In this document: piece by piece, positions 6,832 through 15,126 of the stretch
Layout of the letters: every line of letters starts with the position of its first letter
Numbering within the stretch: position 1 is the stretch's first letter
From: an uncultured Pelagibacteraceae bacterium
GTDB taxonomy: Bacteria > Pseudomonadota > Alphaproteobacteria > Pelagibacterales > Pelagibacteraceae
Assembly: GCA_902550805.1 (NCBI GenBank)
Contig: CACDAL010000011.1
Coordinates: 1-34,783 of the forward strand
Direction of reading: 5' to 3'
Length of the DNA: 34,783 nucleotides
The notes under the pieces: model-generated
Databases searched by the model: none
The model's input: the letters and a program-made list of their open reading frames with translations, nothing else
Told to the model about the DNA's origin: nothing
Position numbers and translations under genes: made by a program

Positions 6832-8616
6832 ATGACAAAAATGACAACAGAAGAGGCTTTTGTAAAAGTTCTGCAAAAACATGGCATAGAGCATGCTTTT
6901 GGAATTATAGGTTCTGCCTTTATGCCTATTTCAGATTTATTTCCAAAAGCAGGAATTACTTTTTGGGATGTTGCGCATGAAACTAATGGAGGCTTGATTG
7001 CCGATGGGTATACAAGAGCAACAGGAAAAATGTCAATGGTCATTGCTCAAAATGGACCCGGAATAACAGGATTAGTTACTCCAATTAAAACAGCTTATTG
7101 GAATCACACTCCTTTACTTTTAGTAACTCCTCAAGCAGCAAATAAAACAATGGGACAAGGTGGTTTTCAAGAAGTTGAACAAATGAATTTATTTAAAGAT
7201 ATGGTTTGCTACCAAGAAGAAGTAAGAGATCCATCTAGAATGGCTGAAGTTTTAAATAGAGTTATTGAAAAAGCTTTTAGAGGATCAGCTCCTGCACAGA
7301 TTAACGTTCCAAGAGACTACTGGACTCAAGTTGTCGATATTGAACTTCCTCCAATTGTTAGATTTGAAAGACAGGGAGGGGGAAAAGAGGCTATTAATAA
7401 TGCTGCAAAACTTTTATCAGAAGCAAAATTTCCTGTTATTTTATCTGGGGCTGGAGTTGTAATTGGTAATGCTATAGAAGATTGTAAGAAACTAGCTGAA
7501 AAACTAGATGCTCCAGTTTGCAGTGGATATCAACATAATGATAGTTTTCCAGGAAGCCACCCATTGGCTGTTGGACCATTAGGTTATAATGGTTCTAAAG
7601 CTGCTATGGAATTAATTTCAAAAGCAGATGTGGTTTTGGCTTTAGGAACTAGATTAAATCCTTTTTCAACTTTACCAGGCTATGGAATTGACTATTGGCC
7701 AAAAGAAGCAACCATTATTCAAGTAGACATGAATCCAGATAGAATTGGTTTAACAAAAAAAGTAACTGTAGGTATCTGCGGTGACGCAAAAATGGTTTCT
7801 CTACAATTGTTAGAAAAACTTTTACCAAACGCAGGAGACAATGGGAGAGAAAACAGAAAAAATTTAATTCATCAAAAAAAATCAGCATGGTTACAGACTT
7901 TAACAGGATTAGATCATGAAGAAGATGATCCTGGCACAGTTTGGAATAAAGAAGCAAGAGAAAGAGATAGCGATAGAATGTCACCAAGACAAGCATGGAG
8001 AGCTATTCAGTCTGGAATGCCAGATGATGTAATTATATCAAGTGATATTGGAAACAATTGTGCAATTGGAAATGCATATCCAACTTTTGAAAAAGGTAGA
8101 AAATATTTAGCACCAGGCTTATTTGGTCCGTGCGGTTATGGTTTCCCATCAATATTAGGTGCAAAAATAGGCTGTCCGGATACACCAGTTATAGGGTTTG
8201 CTGGAGATGGAGCTTTTGGAATTAGTATGAATGAGATGAGTTCATGCGCAAGAGAAGAGTGGCCAGCAATTACAATGGTTATTTTCAGAAATTATCAATG
8301 GGGTGCTGAAAAAAGAAATTCTATTTTATGGTTTGATGATAATTTTGTTGGAACTGAACTTGATCCAGAATTAAGTTATGCAAAAGTTGCTAACGCATGT
8401 GGATTAAAAGGAATTTCAGTTAAAACAATGGAAGAAACTACTAAAGCTATAAGACAATCTTGTGAAGATCAAAAACAAGGTATAACAACATTTATTGAAG
8501 TAATTCTTAATCAAGAACTAGGAGAACCATTTAGAAGAGATGCTATGAAAAAGCCAGTTCAAGTAGCCGGTATTGATAAGAACGATATGAAACCTCAAAA
8601 ATCAATATCAAATTAA
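6832..8616 (+). CDS. xsc: Sulfoacetaldehyde acetyltransferase (ThDP-dependent)
   Basis: 594-aa thiamine-diphosphate enzyme converting sulfoacetaldehyde and phosphate to acetyl phosphate and sulfite. The N-terminus TTEEAFVKVLQKHGIEHAFG and IIGSAFMPISDLFP is characteristic of Xsc among acetolactate-synthase relatives. Glu50 in VAHETNGG is the cofactor-activating glutamate, and GDGAFG (G458-G463) opens the ThDP/Mg motif, closed by FRNYQWGAEKRN. AAGG at 6821-6824 supports ATG 6832 over the second ATG at 6841. It feeds acetyl phosphate to central metabolism and sulfite to AprBA or TauE. The upstream source of sulfoacetaldehyde (taurine transaminase/dehydrogenase or sulfoacetate route) is not in the window. 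Length is normal. Confidence 0.93.
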   Translation: MTKMTTEEAFVKVLQKHGIEHAFGIIGSAFMPISDLFPKAGITFWDVAHETNGGLIADGYTRATGKMSMVIAQNGPGITGLVTPIKTAYWNHTPLLLVTPQAANKTMGQGGFQEVEQMNLFKDMVCYQEEVRDPSRMAEVLNRVIEKAFRGSAPAQINVPRDYWTQVVDIELPPIVRFERQGGGKEAINNAAKLLSEAKFPVILSGAGVVIGNAIEDCKKLAEKLDAPVCSGYQHNDSFPGSHPLAVGPLGYNGSKAAMELISKADVVLALGTRLNPFSTLPGYGIDYWPKEATIIQVDMNPDRIGLTKKVTVGICGDAKMVSLQLLEKLLPNAGDNGRENRKNLIHQKKSAWLQTLTGLDHEEDDPGTVWNKEARERDSDRMSPRQAWRAIQSGMPDDVIISSDIGNNCAIGNAYPTFEKGRKYLAPGLFGPCGYGFPSILGAKIGCPDTPVIGFAGDGAFGISMNEMSSCAREEWPAITMVIFRNYQWGAEKRNSILWFDDNFVGTELDPELSYAKVANACGLKGISVKTMEETTKAIRQSCEDQKQGITTFIEVILNQELGEPFRRDAMKKPVQVAGIDKNDMKPQKSISN

Positions 8617-8663
8617 AAATAAGTATTTAAATTATTGTTGAGTATCTAATTCGTTTTAATATC

Positions 8664-8682
8664 ATGTATAATAATTATACAT
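8664..8682. promoter_or_regulatory. 19-bp palindrome over a TATAAT box, upstream of the desaturase operon
   Basis: ATGTATAAT-A-ATTATACAT is a perfect 9-bp inverted repeat with a one-base centre. It contains TATAAT at 8667-8672 and ends 10 bases before the ATG at 8693. No good -35 lies at the usual distance. Position and symmetry suit an operator covering the -10 of the five-gene operon, but in an AT-rich genome chance cannot be excluded. Confidence 0.4.
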
Positions 8683-8692
8683 AATTTAAACT

Positions 8693-9694
8693 ATGGAAGT
8701 AGATTTAAACAAATATTATAGATGTAAAGTCGACAAAGAAGTTCTTAAAGGACTTTCAAAAAAATCTGATTTAAAAGGATTTATTCACATTGTAATATTT
8801 TTTTCTTTATTAATTATTACAGGATATTTATCATTTTATAACTGGGGTACTTGGTGGGGAATATTTTGGATTTTAATTTATGGAAATATTTATTGTTTTT
8901 CAAATCCAATTTGGCATGAAACAGGACATAAAACTGCTTTTAAATCTAAATTATTAAATGAAATTTTTTATTATATTTCTTGCTATATGTCATGTTTCGA
9001 ACCAATAAGATGGAGATATAGTCATTTTATTCACCATGGAAACACTTATTCAACTGAAAATCCTTATGATCATGAAATTGAATATGGAAATGATTTAAAA
9101 AATACAATTACAAGATTAATAAAAGAAATAATTCCTTTTGGAAATTTGGTTTTTATAAAAAATGATATAACATTTGAAATTATCAAGCACTCTCTAGGAA
9201 TTAACACAAAAGTTATGAATGATTGTATTCCCGAACAAGCAAAATCAAAAAGTATTTTAATTTCTAGAATATATGTTTTTATATGGTTATCAGTAATACT
9301 ATTTTCTATTTACATTAATTCTTGGCTTCCTGCTTTATTTTTAGTTTTACCTCATTTTTATGGAAAGACATTGCATAAACTTATTGCATTTACTCAACAT
9401 GCTGGGTTGGCAAGAGATGTTAAAGATCTTCGTTTATCAGCTAGAGACATGTATCTTAATCCAATTTTAAGTTTTTTATATTGGAAAATGGAATATCATT
9501 GCGTTCACCATATGTATCCAACAATTCCATCATATAATCTTGATAAATTGTATGAACATATAAAAGATCAATTACCAAAGACTAAAAATGGAATAATTGA
9601 TGCTTACAAAGATATAATTCCAACACTACTAAAACAAAAAAAAGATCCAAGTTATCATTTACCTGTTTCTTTACCTGATAACCAAAATATTTAA
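8693..9694 (+). CDS. Membrane di-iron fatty-acid desaturase/hydroxylase family protein
   Basis: 333-aa membrane protein of the FA_desaturase fold. Histidine boxes for the di-iron centre are HETGH (75-79), HFIHH (111-115) and HCVHH (269-273), with a further His in TQHAG (234-238). Hydrophobic helices precede the first box (about 30-72) and lie between the second and third (about 190-222). These enzymes use O2 and two electrons to desaturate or hydroxylate a lipid or small substrate at the inner membrane. No fused electron-donor domain is present; the FAD oxidoreductase gene begins one base after the stop. The family also contains MocD-like proteins of rhizopine breakdown, so the substrate may not be a fatty acid. 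The family call is secure, the substrate unknown. Confidence 0.82.
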   Translation: MEVDLNKYYRCKVDKEVLKGLSKKSDLKGFIHIVIFFSLLIITGYLSFYNWGTWWGIFWILIYGNIYCFSNPIWHETGHKTAFKSKLLNEIFYYISCYMSCFEPIRWRYSHFIHHGNTYSTENPYDHEIEYGNDLKNTITRLIKEIIPFGNLVFIKNDITFEIIKHSLGINTKVMNDCIPEQAKSKSILISRIYVFIWLSVILFSIYINSWLPALFLVLPHFYGKTLHKLIAFTQHAGLARDVKDLRLSARDMYLNPILSFLYWKMEYHCVHHMYPTIPSYNLDKLYEHIKDQLPKTKNGIIDAYKDIIPTLLKQKKDPSYHLPVSLPDNQNI

Positions 9695-9695
9695 A

Positions 9696-11000
9696 TTGAA
9701 CTTAATAAACGATAATGGATGTGGTTGGCTAAATCAGTTGCCCAAAAGAATAAATATTAAAACATTAAATAAAGATTTATTATCAGACTATTTGATTATT
9801 GGAGCTGGTTACACCGGCTTGTCAACAGCCAGAAAACTTTATGAAATTGATAATAAAAAAAAAATAATAATAGTGGATGCTCAAATAGCTGGAGAAGGAG
9901 GTAGTAGTAGAAATTCAGGATATCTTGTTGATACAACTTTAAATGATGGATTTACTTCAAATAAAGATATTGATGCTTACAAGAAGAAAGTAAAAATTTA
10001 CGATCTAGGCATAAAAGCTGTAAAAAAATATATCAAGGAACATCAAGTTGATTGTGACTGGAACGAGTGTGGAAAATATTTTGCTTCATCGAAATTAGAA
10101 GATGAAACTATAGCAAAATTTTTTAGTAATTTGTTAAATGATCTGAATTATGAAAATAAAATACTTTATAAGAATGAATTAGAAAAAAAATTAGGAACAT
10201 CTTTTTATAATATAGCTGTATATACGAAAGGTGGGATTCTTCTAAATCCAGCAAAACTAATTAGATCAATGGTGGATACTTTGCCCGAAAATGTTGATCT
10301 ATTTGAAAATACTCAATTATTAAGCTGGAAAAAAATTAATGATAAAATTATATGTCAGTTTAAAAACAGTCAAATTCAATCGAAAAAAATAATTTTTTGT
10401 ACTAATGGTTTTTTAAGATCTTTAAATATAAAAAAAAACTATAGTTTCCCAATTACCTTAACAGCAAGTATGACCAGGCCATTAAATGATCAAGAATTCA
10501 AAAGCATAGGTTCTCCAAATGAATGGGGGGTATTACCTATTAGACCTATGGGAGCCACAATTAGATTGACAAAAGATAAGAGAATACTCATTAGAAATAC
10601 AGCTGAAGTAAAAAATCCAAATTTAATGGATTCAATTACTTTATCAAGAAGGGTAGAACTACATAAGTTAGGAATTAAAAAAAGATTCCCAAATTTGGCT
10701 GCAGATTTAATTCAACATAGTTGGTCAGGCGTAGTATGTAGAAGCGCTAATAGTTCACAAATCTTTGAAAGAATAGACGATAAAATATTTGCCGCTGGCT
10801 GTTATAATGGGTCAGGTATAGGAGTAGGAACATTATTTGGAGAACAAATTGCTCTTATGTCTTCAAATCAACAATCAGAGGAAATTTCTATTATAGAAGA
10901 AAGAAAAAAACCCAATAGATTACCACCACAACCCTTTTTAAATATTGGAATATATACTAGATTAGCATATGAAAGAATTAAAGCTAAATCCGAAATTTAA
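9696..11000 (+). CDS. FAD-dependent oxidoreductase, DAO family
   Basis: 434-aa flavoprotein with the Rossmann motif YLIIGAGYTGLSTARKL at about residues 31-47 and the following IIIVDAQIAGEGGSSRNSG, typical of the glycine/D-amino-acid oxidase and GlpO-like family. A C-terminal CYNGSGIGVGTLFGE segment closes the FAD site. Members oxidise secondary or tertiary amines or amino acids. No membrane segment is obvious. The only plausible start is TTG 9696, one base after the desaturase stop; no in-frame ATG occurs before the conserved region. Strict coupling to the desaturase-like gene suggests successive oxidation steps on one substrate or electron delivery, which is inference. Confidence 0.82.
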   Translation: MNLINDNGCGWLNQLPKRINIKTLNKDLLSDYLIIGAGYTGLSTARKLYEIDNKKKIIIVDAQIAGEGGSSRNSGYLVDTTLNDGFTSNKDIDAYKKKVKIYDLGIKAVKKYIKEHQVDCDWNECGKYFASSKLEDETIAKFFSNLLNDLNYENKILYKNELEKKLGTSFYNIAVYTKGGILLNPAKLIRSMVDTLPENVDLFENTQLLSWKKINDKIICQFKNSQIQSKKIIFCTNGFLRSLNIKKNYSFPITLTASMTRPLNDQEFKSIGSPNEWGVLPIRPMGATIRLTKDKRILIRNTAEVKNPNLMDSITLSRRVELHKLGIKKRFPNLAADLIQHSWSGVVCRSANSSQIFERIDDKIFAAGCYNGSGIGVGTLFGEQIALMSSNQQSEEISIIEERKKPNRLPPQPFLNIGIYTRLAYERIKAKSEI

Positions 11001-11207
11001 ATGAAAAAAAATATTAAATTTATTGTTTTTATTATTTTTGCAATAATTGCTCTGTATTTAACAAGAATTAATTACAGCGAACACGGTATAAACAAATCTA
11101 TTTTGGCTTGTGTTATTGCTCAAAAAAAAATTAATTCTTCAAATATGTCAAAAGCAGAAATTAAAAAATATTGCGAGAACGAAATAAATAAAAAAATAAA
11201 TAAATAA
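11001..11207 (+). CDS. Small membrane-anchored hypothetical protein
   Basis: 68-aa product of no recognised family. Residues 5-22 are a hydrophobic helix (FIVFIIFAIIALYL-like) that is either a signal anchor or an uncleaved signal. The remainder is a short basic periplasmic tail with two cysteines (ILACVIAQ and KKYCENE) that could form a disulfide. It starts on the base after the FAD oxidoreductase stop and ends one base before the next frame, so it is translated as part of the same operon. Gene reality is supported by this exact packing. Confidence 0.65.
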   Translation: MKKNIKFIVFIIFAIIALYLTRINYSEHGINKSILACVIAQKKINSSNMSKAEIKKYCENEINKKINK

Positions 11208-11211
11208 ATTG

Positions 11212-11784
11212 GTGAAAAAAAAACAACTAGTAATTTTTTTTATAGTTTACCTATTATCCTTATTAACATATTCTGATCTAATGGCTTATGAAGAATCTGG
11301 ATATAGAGTTATAAACAAAAATGATATTTATGAAATACGACTTTATTCGGACCGTATTGCCGTTCAATCTAAAAATAGTAATCAAGATAGAAGTTTTAGG
11401 AAGCTTTTTAATTATATTTCTGGATCAAATCTTACATCTGAAAAAATAGATATGACCACACCTGTTACTCAAACAGAAAGTGGAAATGATTTTTTTATGC
11501 AGTTTTATCTTCCATCAAAATTTAACGAAAAAACAACACCCATTCCATCCAATCCTGAAGTTGAGATAGTAAAAATGAGGGGTGGTTATTATGCTGTAAT
11601 AAGATATTCTGGAAGATCTTCAGATAAAAACTTTATTAAACATAGAAAAATTTTAAAACAAAAACTCTTGGAAGACAATATCGCAATCAAAGGAACGGCT
11701 ATTAAAGCTACTTACAATGGTCCATTTACTCTTCCACCTTTTAGACGAAATGAGGCCATGTACAATATTGATTGGAAAAAATAA
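11212..11784 (+). CDS. SOUL-family heme-binding protein, exported
   Basis: 190-aa protein with an N-terminal signal peptide (KKKQLVIFFIVYLL then a likely cleavage near DLMAYEES). The mature part has the SOUL/HBP pattern: YRVINKNDIYEIRLYSDRI, SFRKLFNYISGSN, KIDMTTPVTQTE and a C-terminal YNGPFTLPPFRRNE. The family binds heme or tetrapyrroles with low specificity. I prefer GTG 11212 over the adjacent TTG 11209; neither has a clear ribosome site. It sits between a small anchored protein and an exported MsrB, pointing to periplasmic redox or heme handling. Confidence 0.82.
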   Translation: MKKKQLVIFFIVYLLSLLTYSDLMAYEESGYRVINKNDIYEIRLYSDRIAVQSKNSNQDRSFRKLFNYISGSNLTSEKIDMTTPVTQTESGNDFFMQFYLPSKFNEKTTPIPSNPEVEIVKMRGGYYAVIRYSGRSSDKNFIKHRKILKQKLLEDNIAIKGTAIKATYNGPFTLPPFRRNEAMYNIDWKK

Positions 11785-12258
11785 ATGAGAAAAATTAAAT
11801 CATTAAGAAGAAAATTTTTGAAATTGTTGAGTTTATCATATTTATCAACACTTTTATTACCTTATAGCCCTATATATTCATCAGCTAAAAAGATTATTAA
11901 CCAAAATCTTACCAATGAGCAGAAGAAAATTTTGTTCAACGAGTCCACTGAACGACCATTTTCTAGTCCTTTAAATAACGAAAATAGAAAGGGTTTCTTT
12001 CATTGTGTTAATTGTGGAGCTAAGCTTTTTGCATCTACATCAAAATTTGATAGTGGTACTGGCTGGCCATCTTTTACAGAGTCTTTACCAGGAGCTTTTA
12101 AAACTAAAATAGATTATTCTTTTGGGATGAAAAGAATAGAATATCATTGTTCAAATTGTGGAGCACATCACGGACATGTTTTTAATGACGGACCTGGTCC
12201 GAATGGAAAAAGATTTTGTAATAATGGATTATGTTTAATATTTATACCCAAAAATTAA
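11785..12258 (+). CDS. msrB: Peptide-methionine (R)-S-oxide reductase, Tat-exported
   Basis: 157-aa MsrB that reduces methionine-R-sulfoxide in proteins. The catalytic core shows SGTGWPSF, HCSNCGAHHGHVFNDGP and RFCNNGLCLIFIP; C145 in RFC is the catalytic cysteine. The zinc CxxC pairs CVNC and CSNC are both present. C150 may be a resolving cysteine. The N-terminus LRRKFLKLLSLSYLSTLLL is a twin-arginine (Tat) type signal, so the protein should act outside the cytoplasm, matching its SOUL neighbour. It starts immediately after that gene with no gap and ends the operon; the next gene is convergent 17 bases away. Confidence 0.9.
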   Translation: MRKIKSLRRKFLKLLSLSYLSTLLLPYSPIYSSAKKIINQNLTNEQKKILFNESTERPFSSPLNNENRKGFFHCVNCGAKLFASTSKFDSGTGWPSFTESLPGAFKTKIDYSFGMKRIEYHCSNCGAHHGHVFNDGPGPNGKRFCNNGLCLIFIPKN

Positions 12259-12275
12259 GAATTTAAAAATATGTT

Positions 12276-13163
12276 TTAAGTATTTATATTTAATTTTTTA
12301 CTAACAATTTCTTTTTTAAGCTTCATTTCTCTATAAGAAATGATTAATACACCTATAAAAATTATTGAAGCGCCAATCCAGGTATATATATCCGGAACAT
12401 CGTTGAAAACAAAATAACCAATTATTGAAGAGAATATTAATCCTAAAAATGAATATGGTTGTGTCATTGTTACATCAACAAGTTTATATGCATGGTTAAT
12501 GCATAAGTGAAATATTGTCCCAGTTAATCCAGCAAAAAATAAAAATATCAAAGCTTTAATTGATGGTGTTTGCCAAAAAAATAAAGCTAATATTAGTGTA
12601 AAAATAATCATAAATACATATTGATATGCAAGAATAGTGATTGCACTATCATTAGCGGATATTTTTTTTGTCATTACTATTACAATTGACCAAAAAAATG
12701 ATGAACATAGAGCCATAGTGATACCAATTGATATATCAATAATACCGGGCCTTATAATAACCAGCATACCAATAAATCCTAAAATTAGTGCAAAAGTTCT
12801 ATAGAAATAAATTCTTTCACCTAAAAAAATTACAGCTAATAAAGTAACAAAAAATGGTACTACAAATTGTATAGCTGTGAATTTTTCAATTGGTATTAAT
12901 GATATTGATGCAAATCCTAATAACATTGCAGGAAGATTTAAAGAAGATCGAACAAAATGAAATTTTAAATTTTGTGTTTTAAATATAGAAAATTTTGATT
13001 TTATTATTATTGGAGATATTATAATTATGCCAAAAACAAATCTTAAAAGAGCAGCAGTGACAACATTTACTTCAAGTTGAGCTAACTTTGTACAAGCTAT
13101 CATTATAGTTACAAACAAAATGGAAACTATTATTAAACAAATGGCTAATTTATTTTTATTCAT
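12276..13163 (-). CDS. EamA-family (DMT) transporter
   Basis: 295-aa inner-membrane protein with about ten helices arranged as two EamA repeats. The first repeat has AALLRFVFGIIIISP and the second AGLTGTIFHLCINHAYKLV followed by MTQPYSFLGLIFSSIIGYFVF, the typical drug/metabolite transporter pattern. Such proteins export or import amino acids and metabolites; the substrate cannot be told. It is the last gene of the minus-strand operon, starting 9 bases after the M24 gene. Confidence 0.83.
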   Translation of the reverse strand: MNKNKLAICLIIVSILFVTIMIACTKLAQLEVNVVTAALLRFVFGIIIISPIIIKSKFSIFKTQNLKFHFVRSSLNLPAMLLGFASISLIPIEKFTAIQFVVPFFVTLLAVIFLGERIYFYRTFALILGFIGMLVIIRPGIIDISIGITMALCSSFFWSIVIVMTKKISANDSAITILAYQYVFMIIFTLILALFFWQTPSIKALIFLFFAGLTGTIFHLCINHAYKLVDVTMTQPYSFLGLIFSSIIGYFVFNDVPDIYTWIGASIIFIGVLIISYREMKLKKEIVSKKLNINT

Positions 13164-13172
13164 TTGATTAAA

Positions 13173-14324
13173 TTATAGAATTACTAAATCAAGTTTTTGT
13201 TTACCCAATCTTTCATTTCCATTTTCAGTCACAAGATATGTTTCTCCTAAATTCATGGCTAATTCATTGTCTGAATCCATTAATATCATGTGCATGAAGA
13301 AGACATTCCCTGGCTGAATGACATACGGATTACCCGTGTAAAGCATTGGCCAATCCATCCAATTAGGAGAGAAGGTGGCTCCTAAGGAATAACCGCAAGC
13401 ATTCATTCTTGCTTTATTATAACCAAGATCATCAAAAGTTTTTGCATGAACATCAAATACTTCTCCAACTTTATTCCCAGGCTTTAATTTGTTTTCACAA
13501 TTTATTAAGGCTTCAACACACGCTTCGTGCATTTTGTGATGCTTTGGATCGGCTTTTCCAATTAGTATAGTTCTAAACATTGCTGAATGATAATGTCTAA
13601 AAGTTCCAGCCCATTCTATACTTAATTGATCATCTTTTTTTAAAATTTGTTTTTCAGCTTGATATCTACAAAGTAAGGCATTTTTTCCCGAACCTATAAT
13701 AAATTCATTGGCAGGATAATCACCACCTCCTTCAAAAATAACTCTATTCATTTCAGCTAGTATTTTAGATTCACTAATACCTGCTTTTGCATATTTCCAA
13801 ACTTCATTTAATGCATTATCAGCTAGTTCTGCTGCTTTTCTTACATAATTAAATTCTTCTTTAGATTTAATGACTCTTAACTTGTTAATAAGTTCTGATT
13901 TATCTTCAATTGAACAATAATTTTCTAAAGATTTATTTAATGTTAAAGCGTTTTTGCCTGTTAATCCGTAAGCTTCATATTCAATTCCTATTCTTTTTCC
14001 TTTTAGATTTAATTCATTTAAAATAATCCTAAGATCATCTGTCGGTTTAGAATTGTCTTTATCTATCCAAATTCTAATATCATTAATATTTGAAGTGTTT
14101 TGAGCTTGCCTTAAATCTGGAGCTCTAGTTAATAAAATTACATTTCCTTTTTGATCTAAAATTAAAGTTTGAAAGAAAACATATCCAAAAGTGTCATAAC
14201 CAGTAAGCCAATACATCGACTCTTGTCTAAACATTAATAGAGCATCAATATTTTGATCTTTCATTTTTTGAATAACTTTTGATTTTCTATTTGAAAATTC
14301 TTTGTCTGAAAAATGTAATCCCAT
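13173..14324 (-). CDS. M24 pita-bread protein without metal ligands (creatinase / ectoine-hydrolase-like)
   Basis: 383-aa protein with an N-terminal creatinase domain (SMYWLTGYDTFGYVFFQ) and a C-terminal pita-bread domain. The five metal ligands of aminopeptidase P (D, D, H, E, E) are not kept: SIEWAGTFRHYHSAMFRT replaces the D-x(10)-D strand, NACGYSLGATFSP replaces the GHGxG histidine region, and FFMHMILM replaces the first glutamate strand. Loss of metals is the situation in creatinase, and the ectoine hydrolase DoeA/EutD group is similar. A hydrolase for a small C-N compound, perhaps an osmolyte, is more likely than a peptidase. No ectoine gene is nearby, so the substrate is open. It follows the M23 gene by 10 bases. 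Confidence 0.75.
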   Translation of the reverse strand: MGLHFSDKEFSNRKSKVIQKMKDQNIDALLMFRQESMYWLTGYDTFGYVFFQTLILDQKGNVILLTRAPDLRQAQNTSNINDIRIWIDKDNSKPTDDLRIILNELNLKGKRIGIEYEAYGLTGKNALTLNKSLENYCSIEDKSELINKLRVIKSKEEFNYVRKAAELADNALNEVWKYAKAGISESKILAEMNRVIFEGGGDYPANEFIIGSGKNALLCRYQAEKQILKKDDQLSIEWAGTFRHYHSAMFRTILIGKADPKHHKMHEACVEALINCENKLKPGNKVGEVFDVHAKTFDDLGYNKARMNACGYSLGATFSPNWMDWPMLYTGNPYVIQPGNVFFMHMILMDSDNELAMNLGETYLVTENGNERLGKQKLDLVIL

Positions 14325-14334
14325 ATATTCTATA

Positions 14335-15126
14335 TTAATTTGATAAAACTGACATTGGATCTAATCTAGTTTGAAACCAATTTATTCTAAAATCTAAATG
14401 AGGTCCTGTAGATCTTCCAGTTGAACCGACTGTTCCAATAGTATCCCCTTGATTTATTTGATCACCAACCGAAACTAAAACATTTTCTAAATGTGAATAA
14501 ATTGTAGATATACCGTGACCATGATCCATAATTATAGTTCCTCCAGTGTAATACAAATCATCTTCTGCCATTGTGACTACCCCAGTTCCAGAAGATAGAA
14601 TCATTGTTCCTTGATCAGCAGCAATGTCTATTCCGTAGTGTGGCCATCTGGGTTTACCATTTAAAATTCTCTGACTTCCATAAACGCCTGTAATTATTCC
14701 CTCAACAGGAATTATAAATTTGTTTTTGAAAAAAATTAAATCAGAATTAATTGCTCTTGCTTCACCAATTGCATTATTTTCTTTTTTTATTCTTTTATAA
14801 ACTTCTTCAGGTGGAGTTACCTTGTTTTCTGGAAGTCCATCAATTCTCTGTATTTTATATTTTCTTTTAAAGACTTTTTTTATAATTTTCTCTTTTTTAC
14901 CATTGTTTATTTTAGTTATTAAAACATCGAATTTTCTATCTCTATCTATTCCAAAAACAAAAAAACCTTTTTTGGAAACTTTGATTTCTTTTTTATTAAT
15001 AAATATTTTTGAATTGGGTTCGGTTTTTCCAAGTATAAAGTGACCTTGTATAAATTTTCCAGTAAATTCAATTGCAAAAGAGTTTGTTGAAAATGTAATT
15101 GCTATTATTAGCAATATTTTTTTCAT
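14335..15126 (-). CDS. M23 (LytM-type) peptidase, exported, with altered zinc motif
   Basis: 263-aa exported protein; start ATG 15126 follows from the signal peptide MKKILLIIAITFSTNSFA. A beta-rich N-terminal domain (IEFTGKFIQGHFILG) is followed by the M23 domain with HYGIDIAADQGT (H and D ligands), a metal-site loop IIMDHGHGISTIYSH and TGPHLDFRINWFQTRLDP. The usual HLH near the end reads HLD, so one zinc ligand is Asp. Family members cut peptidoglycan cross-links or regulate amidases. ATG 15126 shares one base with the SDR stop (TAATG), so it is coupled to that gene. Confidence 0.82.
   Translation of the reverse strand: MKKILLIIAITFSTNSFAIEFTGKFIQGHFILGKTEPNSKIFINKKEIKVSKKGFFVFGIDRDRKFDVLITKINNGKKEKIIKKVFKRKYKIQRIDGLPENKVTPPEEVYKRIKKENNAIGEARAINSDLIFFKNKFIIPVEGIITGVYGSQRILNGKPRWPHYGIDIAADQGTMILSSGTGVVTMAEDDLYYTGGTIIMDHGHGISTIYSHLENVLVSVGDQINQGDTIGTVGSTGRSTGPHLDFRINWFQTRLDPMSVLSN

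Noticed and set aside
13173..14324. DMSP lyase DddP (also an M24-fold protein)
   Set aside because: DddP keeps a metal-binding site and is longer; the ligands are missing here, so creatinase or ectoine-hydrolase-like is the better description.
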